DNA from: Bacillota bacterium
GTDB lineage: Bacteria; Bacillota; Sulfobacillia; RBS10-35; JAJYVN01
DNA: 12,386 bases
Direction of reading: 5' to 3'
Assembly (NCBI GenBank): GCA_021791995.1
Contig: JAJYVN010000023.1
Coordinates: forward strand, 1-12,386
A program made the translations under genes and the position numbers. The notes below the pieces were generated by a model. The model did no database searches, was not told the origin of the DNA, and was given only the letters and a program-made list of their open reading frames with translations. This document shows positions 1-6,045 of this stretch, one piece after another. Position 1 is the first letter of the stretch. Each line of letters opens with the position of its first letter.

Positions 1-452
1 GCCAGCACGGCCTCGACCCAGTGGCCTGCGTCGCTTTGCCGCACTGCCGATGCGATGTGGAGCGTCACGATCCGGGCCGTGTCGAAGAGCACTGCATAGC
101 CACTGCCTCCGACATAGAAGGGCACAGGGGCGTGGGTCTCCCCGGTGTCGTGCAGCGGATCGCTATTCACACGCAGGTAGCGTGTGCGGCCTCGATGGTT
201 CAGTCGCAAAAACTGCAGACCCAAGCCGAAGACCGGTTCGTCCGGACCCAGGGGCAACCGTAGGGCGAGGCGTGTACCGACCCGCTCCATATGGACGAAA
301 GAAGCATCGAACGGAAACGGGGTTCCGCCCATCCTCCTTAGGGCGTCCCAAGAGGGCTCGATCTGTAGCACGGACCGTGGTGTGAAGGATTCAGGGGTCC
401 CAAAGACACATGACCAAATGCCCGGAGCGACGCTGGACCAAGCCTCAGCCAC
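1..452 (-). CDS. Glycoside hydrolase family 31-like protein, N-terminal part (cut by window edge)
   Basis: Open from a GTG at 452 to the window edge: 150 codons, no stop, C-terminus missing. The visible part resembles the N-terminal beta-sandwich domain of GH31 enzymes (alpha-glucosidases, alpha-xylosidases). It has FGLGLQF at about residues 75–81, a histidine-Arg-Gly stretch just after, HAPVPFY at 107–113 and YAVLFDTAR at 119–127, matching the family pattern 'fyGlGe … hrG … h.pvPf … yGvllDt'. The catalytic (beta/alpha)8 barrel lies outside the window, so substrate cannot be judged. The start is fixed by a strong GAGGAGG (462–468) nine bases upstream. No signal peptide is seen, suggesting a cytoplasmic enzyme. 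It follows the exported protein gene by 24 bases and is probably co-transcribed with it. The family call rests on motif memory only. Confidence 0.72.
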   Translation of the reverse strand, partial: MAEAWSSVAPGIWSCVFGTPESFTPRSVLQIEPSWDALRRMGGTPFPFDASFVHMERVGTRLALRLPLGPDEPVFGLGLQFLRLNHRGRTRYLRVNSDPLHDTGETHAPVPFYVGGSGYAVLFDTARIVTLHIASAVRQSDAGHWVEAVL

Positions 453-461
453 TCGCGGACG

Positions 462-468
462 CCTCCTC
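462..468 (-). promoter_or_regulatory. Ribosome-binding site that sets the start of the GH31-like gene
   Basis: GAGGAGG on the minus strand, nine bases before GTG 452. This reading frame has no other start as well placed, and the gene would otherwise be missed because it is open at the window edge. Confidence 0.75.
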
Positions 469-476
469 GATCCAGC

Positions 477-1604
477 TCATGGTCGCACGGCGATCCCGGA
501 CTGGCTGGTTGTGACGGACGGTACACCGAGGAGTTCTCCCGACAGATTCAGGAGCGCCCGGTTCGTATCGGACAGATACGGGAACTGGCCCTGGGTGCCA
601 AGGAACACCGCAAAGCTTCCGCAGGAAGGCTTCTCTGTGACGACGGAGATTCCATTCGAATACGCGAATGTCAATGTCATCGTCCAGGTGCTGGTGGGTT
701 CCGCAGGACAAACGACCGCTCCCTGATAGCCCACCGGAAGGGCGTTAAAGGTCGACACCAACTTCTCGATGGTCGCCTGGGCCTTGATCTGTACCTGATC
801 GTGCACATCCGCTTCTCCGGGCCAACCAGTGGTCGAAATCGTAACCTCCGAAGCCCCCGTCGCGAGATATTCGTTCGAGGATCGTGCCGGAACATACGTC
901 ACGACTCCGTCATAGCGGAGCAGTGCACTGTTTGAACCGTTCACCCAGATGCTGGCCGTGAACTGGGCATCGCTCGATCCCGATTTCGTCCAAGCGCTGC
1001 CGATTCCCTGCACTTCATCCCCCTGCATCGTCGAGCCCGCAGATGTTTGCGTGTATCCTGCCGCCGTGAGTTCTTGGCTCACCCAATTCGCCACGGTCGA
1101 CGCGCTGGTCGGGACTCGCCATGCTCGGTAGAGGTCCACCAAATCGGGCGTCGCTGGAATGCCCATGACCGACTGCACGGTCGCTCCGCTCGGTCCCATG
1201 GGCAGTCCTGTCTCCGCGCTGACATAGGGGGGCGGAGTGCGAGCCGTGGAGCCCGGATAGGGCGGAATGGCGCTCAGGAAGGTTGCTGCGGTGATGGTGG
1301 CTTGCTGTTTCGGGCTTGTGCTGCTGGAACGGGTCCCGACCAAAGATGTTCGGTGCGTAGTAGATCCGGCAGGGATCATCGGGCCTCCGGGATTGATCCC
1401 GCTTCGCGGGATCAATCCCGTGCTGACCGTGGTCGTGCTCGGGATCATGGGTTGCCCAGAGATCGCAGTCAGTGGCTCGGTGCTCTTGAGCGACGCTGGG
1501 TGCACCCCAATCCAATGGGTTCCCACCAACACTGCGCCAAAGAGCACACCGGCTGCCGCGATTCTCCATGGTGCCGGCACGGGATTCAGGTTGGTCTCAC
1601 GCAC
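477..1604 (-). CDS. Exported/membrane-anchored protein of unknown function
   Basis: 375 residues from GTG 1604. An in-frame GTG at 1613 is directly against the GGAGGAGG (1614–1621), leaving no spacer, whereas GTG 1604 has nine bases. The N-terminus has a short charged start and one hydrophobic segment (about residues 14–33), with no lipobox or clear cleavage site, so a membrane anchor is likely. A Ser/Thr/Pro-rich linker follows (about 37–130), then a globular domain (about 145–375) with two cysteines near residues 301 and 330 that could form a disulfide. The C-terminal domain recalls uncharacterised secreted proteins of Actinobacteria and Chloroflexi (pattern 'lNaLPv … CPa … TLTF … C … L'), but I cannot name a family. 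Probably first gene of a unit with the GH31-like gene. A strong hairpin lies inside the linker-coding part. Confidence 0.8.
   Translation of the reverse strand: MRETNLNPVPAPWRIAAAGVLFGAVLVGTHWIGVHPASLKSTEPLTAISGQPMIPSTTTVSTGLIPRSGINPGGPMIPAGSTTHRTSLVGTRSSSTSPKQQATITAATFLSAIPPYPGSTARTPPPYVSAETGLPMGPSGATVQSVMGIPATPDLVDLYRAWRVPTSASTVANWVSQELTAAGYTQTSAGSTMQGDEVQGIGSAWTKSGSSDAQFTASIWVNGSNSALLRYDGVVTYVPARSSNEYLATGASEVTISTTGWPGEADVHDQVQIKAQATIEKLVSTFNALPVGYQGAVVCPAEPTSTWTMTLTFAYSNGISVVTEKPSCGSFAVFLGTQGQFPYLSDTNRALLNLSGELLGVPSVTTSQSGIAVRP
1388..1420. repeat. Perfect 15-bp inverted repeat inside a coding region
   Basis: Positions 1388–1402 pair perfectly with 1406–1420 around a 3-base loop; the arm contains GGGATTGATCCCG. 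It falls in the Ser/Thr/Pro linker of the exported protein and encodes Leu-Ile-Pro-Arg-Ser-Gly-Ile-Asn-Pro on the minus strand. GGGATCAT also occurs on both sides, at about 1374 and 1441. In the mRNA this would be a very stable hairpin without a following U-run. Confidence 0.85.
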
Positions 1605-1613
1605 ACCGAACAC

Positions 1614-1621
1614 CCTCCTCC
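1614..1621 (-). promoter_or_regulatory. Ribosome-binding site choosing GTG 1604 over GTG 1613
   Basis: GGAGGAGG on the minus strand. It touches the upstream GTG (1613) and is nine bases from GTG 1604, which favours the shorter protein. Confidence 0.7.
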
Positions 1622-1650
1622 GTCCGCACGGCCGCCTGAGTCTAGGGCGC

Positions 1651-1666
1651 GATTGGCCGATTGGCG
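1651..1666. repeat. Tandem 8-base repeat upstream of the exported protein gene
   Basis: GATTGGCC is followed immediately by GATTGGCG, 47 bases before GTG 1604 in the promoter region of that gene. A weak minus-strand -10-like TAGACT sits at 1639–1644 with no convincing -35 box. It could be a binding site or chance. Confidence 0.3.
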
Positions 1667-1801
1667 TCTCACCTCCGTAGACGGTGGGCGCGGTCGACCG
1701 GTTCCCGTGGTGCAGTGGTGAGTTGCGTTGGACGGAGGACCGATGGCCCGGTTGTGGGCGACGGGCAGGGGCGCAGAAGGGGGTCGAAGTTGCTGCGTGG
1801 T

Positions 1802-2353
1802 GTGATCAAGAATTGGTTCGTTGCATGGCCGGATGCGAGGATCGCAGGGCGCTGGCTGCAAACTACCGTGGGTTCCGAAGATGCTGTGGTTGCGTGGTCC
1901 GTCTTCGCGAAAAAAACACCAGAAGACTGCGCTGTGGTTGACGGAAATGTTGGTTCGCCCCGAACGTGCCGGTTATGGACAGGCCTTCCCGGCACCGTTC
2001 GATGTTGTCTTCAGTGAGCAGAACGTGGCCCAACCCAACTTGCGTTTCATCTCGAAGGACCGCACGAAGATCATCACCGACGACAACATCCAAGGCGTCC
2101 CAGACCTGGTGGTCGAGGTCATCTCTGAGACGAGCCGCAAGCGCGACGTGCTCACCAAACGCCGCATTTATGAACGCCACGGCGGCGCTTCTACTGGCTC
2201 GTTGATCCCGAGGAGGAAACCGTACGCGTCTTTGCGTTGCAGGATGGGAAGTATCCGGTCGAGCCTACCGTCCTCCACCCCGGCCAGGCGTTTCGTTGCC
2301 CGCTGGTTCCTGAGGTGTCCATCGACGTGGCGGAACTCTTCCACGCAACCTGA
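1802..2353 (+). pseudogene. Uma2-family (DUF820) endonuclease, frameshifted remnant
   Basis: Uma2 proteins have a PD-(D/E)XK nuclease-like fold and are common in families of copies in some bacteria; their role is poorly known. The family pattern is clear across frames. The middle frame (about 1881–2188) reads RGPSSRKKHQK, then APFDVVFSEQNVAQP, then GVPDLVVEVISETS, RDVLTKRRIYERHG. At about 2181–2190 the match jumps frame and continues FYWLVDPEEETVRVF to a TGA at 2351–2353, a normal family C-terminus. The N-terminal part (NWFVAWPDA, from about 1802) is in a third segment, shifted again before 1881, and has no good ribosome-binding site. Two shifts point to decay rather than one sequencing error. 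Both flanking genes run on the minus strand, so it is alone on its strand. Confidence 0.8.
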
Positions 2354-2768
2354 CCAGCCCAAAAACCGGTGCGGTATGGCCTTTGCACCATGGGCGTCGT
2401 GCCCGGATCGCGTTCCGATGAGTGAGGGGACCCACGGGGCAAAGGTTGCGGCTCCCAATCGTCTTCCCCACGTGCGCAGATGATCCTGTTGTAGGCTCCC
2501 CGGTGCGGCTTCCGGGCATTCGGTATGATCCTGTGCCTCGGTTCGGCGGGGAGGTGGAGGGAGCTACTCCCGAAACAATATGCATCGAAGGCCGATAAAC
2601 CCGTACGAGCAGGTAGGAGGGGTTTGCCCAATGTTCTCCGCTCTGCAACGTCGCCCCGGCACGGCGGGTCCACATGAGGACGCTACGCCGGTGGATCAAC
2701 CGGGCACATCGTAGCCCGTTCACTCGATCTGCTGTTGAAAAGGGTGGTCACGGGAGGAGTCCTGGCTC
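2354..2768. other. Gene-free stretch rich in short inverted repeats
   Basis: No reading frame here has both a plausible protein and a start signal; the only frame with a good ribosome-binding site (ATG 2631, GGTAGGAGG at 2612–2620) stops after 27 codons. Short stems occur throughout: 2368–2372/2385–2389, 2404–2407/2414–2417, 2496–2502/2547–2553 (7 bp), 2559–2563/2567–2571, 2597–2602/2620–2625, 2662–2666/2686–2690 with 2668–2671/2678–2681 inside, 2688–2692/2699–2703 and 2701–2705/2714–2718. Some overlap and are mutually exclusive. Most are short enough to arise by chance in GC-rich DNA; the density is what is notable. It may belong to the same structured element as 2769–2919. Confidence 0.4.
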
Positions 2769-2919
2769 TGTTTCGAGGCTGCCCGAAACGATATGGAAGC
2801 TCGTGCCGTCTCCCGTCCCATATCCGTACGGGCTGATCGAAGCGAACATCGAAACGTTGCGGCCCGTACCACCGATTGCGATGCGCTTCCGGGTGTTGGC
2901 GCGTGCGTCAATCGGTGGA
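2769..2919. ncRNA. Candidate structured RNA: four abutting stem-loops
   Basis: Seen directly are four perfect stems in a row. They are GTTTCG/CGAAAC (2770–2775/2784–2789), GATATGG/CCATATC (2790–2796/2818–2824), GTACGGGC/GCCCGTAC (2826–2833/2862–2869) and CCACCGATTG/CAATCGGTGG (2869–2878/2909–2918, sharing one base with the previous stem). The third contains an inner stem (2842–2847/2856–2860, one bulge). The fourth contains ATGCGC/GCGCGT (2881–2886/2899–2904, one G-U). No U-run follows on either strand, so this is not a simple terminator. It ends seven bases past the GH3 stop codon on the opposite coding sense, so it is either the 3' untranslated end of that mRNA or a separate RNA. Strand is undetermined; I recognise no known RNA family. 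Confidence 0.4.
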
Positions 2920-2925
2920 TGTAGC

Positions 2926-5900
2926 TCAGCTGATGCCCATGTAGAAGACATGCATTTCGGAATCGGCAGGGAGTGTGACCATCTTCACGGATAAATCCGA
3001 GGTGAGTGGGATTTCGGTCATGAAGAGGTTCACGGAAGTAGGTGGATTGCCGTCGCTGCGGTGCTCGGGGGATGGGTTGCCCAGAAGTTGGTCGTTGGGT
3101 GCGCTGCGGCTGATCCAGTCGCCCAACGACAGCTGGAAGGTCTGGGTGGTACCGTTCTGATACGTGATCGTACCGGTACCGACCTGGTTGCCAAAGCTTC
3201 CGGTACCGACGAAGACCAAGTCACTTCCAGATCCGCTGATCTGGATGCTCTGGCCGTCAAGTTCGACGTTGTCGGGTTGACCGGGCGCGACGCTCGGCCA
3301 ATGGATGGTCACGCCGTTGATGGAGAGGGTTGCACCGGGAACCAAGCCGTACGCGGCAAGTGCCTCTGCGGAGAAGGAATTGCCGTCACCATCGTAGTTA
3401 CCGGCCGACACGTCACTGGCAGTGGTGATGCCCACGTTATTAAACGCTGCTGCCAGTGACGTGTAAGTTAACGCCGAGTCCGCGTAATTCGATCGGGTCG
3501 CCCTGCCCGCCGGCGTGGTGTATGCGGCAGTGACGTTAAATTGATACGTTCCGTCGGGTGCAGATGCCGGGACGGAGATCGTCCAACGCCCCTGGACGGT
3601 TTGTCCCGGGGACACCGAACGGAATGAGGTCGTTCCTTGCGCGTGGGCCTTCAGTAGCGCCGCTGCGGAGGCCTCAGGTGCCGGGTTGCCACCGGTTGTG
3701 ATCTGGAGAGACAGATCTACCTTTGTGTCCTTTACGTTGCTCCCATTGTGGAAGGCGGCGGTAACCGCCAGGGTGTGCCCTGCGTTCCCCATCGCGGAGG
3801 CGGTCACGGTCACCCCTTGGGGATCCGTCGTCTGTTGGACGTGGAACTGCCCCTGGAGGGGAAGGTTCGCAAGGGCCGAGGAGTCACCAACGTAAATCTT
3901 GTAGGTGCCATCCGCCACGGCCCAACTGTTGTCGGACGTGTCCCAGTAGGCGAGGTCCTGGGCGTTCACCGTGAAGGTGACCTCTTTGCTCTGGCCGGGA
4001 TCGAGGGTGACCCGCTGGAAGCCCTTCAACTGCCGGGGGGGTTCTCCGGTGGATGCAGGGTCGCCCACGTAGAGCTGTGCAACGTCGGATCCCGATACCG
4101 ACCCAGTATTCGTGATGGTTGCGGTGACGGTGATGGTGTCTCGGCCGTCCTCGGGGGAAGCGAGGCCCATGGTAGACGACGCGAGGTGGAGGTCGCGGAA
4201 CGAGAAGGTGGTGTAGGAGAGGCCAAAGCCGAACGGGAAGAGCGGTGTCACGTTGTTGGCGTCATACCAACGGTAGCCGACGAAGATGCCCTCGGAGTAG
4301 TGGACTTCACCATCCACGCCAGGAAACTGCGACGGGCTGCTCGTGGGGGTCTCGCTGAGGCTCGTCGGGAAGGTTTCGGGAAGGTGTCCCTCCGGGTCGA
4401 CCTGGCCGAAGAGGATGGCGGCGATCGCGTCCCCATCCTGCTGTCCCGGATACCAAGCTTCCAAAACGGCCTTGACCGCGTTGACCCACGGCATCACCAC
4501 CGGTCCCCCGGTGTTCAGAACGACGATTGTGTTGGGGTTGGCTGCTGCGACCGCTGCAATGATTTGGTTCTGATCTCCCGACAGGTCCAGGCTGGTCAGA
4601 TCCTGGCCTTCCTCCTCATAGTTGCTGGCAAAGACGATCGCAACCTGTGCGGCCGCCGCTGCGGCTGCGGCTTGCGTCGGGTCGGTGCCGGAATAGGAGG
4701 TGACCTGCATACCGGACGGTGCCGCGCTTTGGATCCCCTGCAAGGGGCTGATCACGTAGGGTGGGGTGACATGCGAGCTGCCACCCCCCGAGGTCAGGGG
4801 GGATGTCGAACCATCCGGTCCGATGATGGCAATGGAGTGGACGGTTGCAGTCAGTGGGAGGATGGGCCCGCTATTCTTTAACAGTACTGTCCCGTCCTCC
4901 GCCACGGTCTGGGCGAAAGCCGCGTCGGTTGGGTTTGTGGCAGGGCTCTGGAGGTTCCCCGTGGGTGGATCGTTGAAGAGGTTATAGTCCATCATCTCGG
5001 TGAAGATGCGGCGCACGGCATTATTGATTGTGGACATCGAAACCTGGTGATCCTCCACCGCTTGGGCGAGAGAGGAAAAGTAGGTGCTCCCCTTCTCCTG
5101 CATCAGGCCAGCGTTGACCGAAGCCACTGTTGAGTGGTTTGCCCCTCCGTCCGAGCGCACAAATCCAGCAAATCCCCAACTGTCGAAGAGTACATCGGTG
5201 AGCAGATAGGCGTTTTGACAGGAATATGTACCGTTGACCGTCGCGTACGAGCACATCACGGATGCGGCGTGCCCCAGCGTGACCGCAGCGTAGAAGGCGG
5301 GCATGTAGATCTCATGTAAGGCGCGCTGGCTGACGATCACATCATCCGCAGGGGTGTTGCGGTAGGTCTCCTGGTTATAGGCATCGTAGTGTTTGACATC
5401 GACCAGCACGTGTTGGCTCTGGATGCCCTCCACCTCCGGAACGGCGAGTTGGGCGGTGAGGTAAGGGTCTTCACTAAGCATCTCGAAGTTGCGTCCCCAT
5501 TCGGGATCGCGCTGAATATTGACCCCTGGGCCCAGCACCATATCAATGCCCTTGTCGCGGTGCTCCTTGCCATTGACCACCCCATACTGATAGGCAAGCG
5601 ATGGATCCCATGCGGATGACAGCGCGGTGGCCGACGGCAGTTGCGTGACGTCCCGTGCGCCCGTGGCGACACCCAGTGAGTCGTCCTGTTCGGTCAGGGC
5701 GGGGATACAGAGGCTTGGTTGCGCCGGGACAAATCCCTCGTAACCAGCATAGGTGCCCGTGTAGGTTTCGCTCTGTACCTCCATCTCGGCGATCTTCTGC
5801 TGGAGGGTCATCGCAGAGATGAGCTTTTGCACGCGCACGGCGATGGGGAGGTTGGTGTTGAGCCAGGGACAACGCGCGGGCACGGCGGCGGAGAGCGCAT

Positions 5901-5979
5901 GTGTTGCTCCACAGGCGGCCGTGGTTAGGCAAAGGAGCAACAGACTGGAGAAAATTACCGTGCGACGCAGGTTTGGCAC
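2926..5979 (-). CDS. GH3 family beta-glycosidase lipoprotein with extra C-terminal modules
   Basis: 1017 residues from GTG 5979, a predicted secreted retaining beta-glycosidase (beta-glucosidase/xylosidase type). The N-terminus is a lipoprotein-like signal ending TTAAC, lipid-modified Cys at 23. The GH3 N-domain (about 40–335) holds the substrate-binding Lys-His in VKHYDAY (196–197) and the nucleophile in GFVRSDGGA (Asp277). The GH3 C-domain (about 355–590) begins EDGTVLLKNSGPILPL and has EEEGQDL (Glu457 a candidate acid/base). A fibronectin III-like domain follows (about 610–715). Beyond that are a NEW3-like beta domain (about 720–835) and a C-terminal domain (about 840–1017, FNNVGIT … APGQPDNV … LPADSEMHVF) known from actinobacterial glycosidases. 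Ala-rich run at 437–444. The stop of the upstream CopC/CopD fusion lies about 65 bases away. Few Lys residues suit an acidic exterior. Substrate unknown. Confidence 0.9.
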   Translation of the reverse strand: MPNLRRTVIFSSLLLLCLTTAACGATHALSAAVPARCPWLNTNLPIAVRVQKLISAMTLQQKIAEMEVQSETYTGTYAGYEGFVPAQPSLCIPALTEQDDSLGVATGARDVTQLPSATALSSAWDPSLAYQYGVVNGKEHRDKGIDMVLGPGVNIQRDPEWGRNFEMLSEDPYLTAQLAVPEVEGIQSQHVLVDVKHYDAYNQETYRNTPADDVIVSQRALHEIYMPAFYAAVTLGHAASVMCSYATVNGTYSCQNAYLLTDVLFDSWGFAGFVRSDGGANHSTVASVNAGLMQEKGSTYFSSLAQAVEDHQVSMSTINNAVRRIFTEMMDYNLFNDPPTGNLQSPATNPTDAAFAQTVAEDGTVLLKNSGPILPLTATVHSIAIIGPDGSTSPLTSGGGSSHVTPPYVISPLQGIQSAAPSGMQVTSYSGTDPTQAAAAAAAAQVAIVFASNYEEEGQDLTSLDLSGDQNQIIAAVAAANPNTIVVLNTGGPVVMPWVNAVKAVLEAWYPGQQDGDAIAAILFGQVDPEGHLPETFPTSLSETPTSSPSQFPGVDGEVHYSEGIFVGYRWYDANNVTPLFPFGFGLSYTTFSFRDLHLASSTMGLASPEDGRDTITVTATITNTGSVSGSDVAQLYVGDPASTGEPPRQLKGFQRVTLDPGQSKEVTFTVNAQDLAYWDTSDNSWAVADGTYKIYVGDSSALANLPLQGQFHVQQTTDPQGVTVTASAMGNAGHTLAVTAAFHNGSNVKDTKVDLSLQITTGGNPAPEASAAALLKAHAQGTTSFRSVSPGQTVQGRWTISVPASAPDGTYQFNVTAAYTTPAGRATRSNYADSALTYTSLAAAFNNVGITTASDVSAGNYDGDGNSFSAEALAAYGLVPGATLSINGVTIHWPSVAPGQPDNVELDGQSIQISGSGSDLVFVGTGSFGNQVGTGTITYQNGTTQTFQLSLGDWISRSAPNDQLLGNPSPEHRSDGNPPTSVNLFMTEIPLTSDLSVKMVTLPADSEMHVFYMGIS

Positions 5980-5988
5980 CGTATCTAG

Positions 5989-5992
5989 CCTC
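5989..5992 (-). promoter_or_regulatory. Ribosome-binding site favouring GTG 5979 for the GH3 gene
   Basis: GAGG on the minus strand with nine bases to GTG 5979. The reading frame could also begin at TTG 5994, but nothing like a ribosome-binding site precedes that codon. The later start also gives a compact lipoprotein signal peptide. Confidence 0.55.
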
Positions 5993-6045
5993 AATTTGAT
6001 GGCCCGAATGGTGCTCTTTTCGCTGCCGAAAGTTCGGGTCCCTTC

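Noticed and set aside
2605..2630. Resemblance of CAGGTAGGAGGGGTTT to 23S rRNA or c-di-GMP-I riboswitch segments
   Set aside because: The similarity covers only about 12 bases, and the neighbouring conserved parts of either RNA are absent.
2869..2918. Intrinsic terminator for the GH3 gene
   Set aside because: The position after the stop codon fits, but no U-run follows the stem in the minus-strand transcript and the loop region is long and structured.
2914..2985. tRNA-like string (GGATGTAGCTCAG followed later by TTCGGAATC)
   Set aside because: There is no acceptor stem, the D-arm does not close, the base before the would-be anticodon is not T, and most of it is the coding end of the GH3 gene. 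The match is chance.
2674..2994. 106-codon plus-strand frame in the gene-free interval, and two 60-odd-codon minus-strand frames over the same bases
   Set aside because: None has a ribosome-binding site or a family-like translation. The plus-strand frame runs into the 3' end of the GH3 gene, and the stem-loops explain the region better.
3748..4881. 377-codon open frame on the plus strand
   Set aside because: It is antisense to the GH3 gene, whose motifs are beyond doubt. Its composition is Arg/Gly-rich as expected from the GC-rich opposite strand, and it has no ribosome-binding site or recognisable domain.
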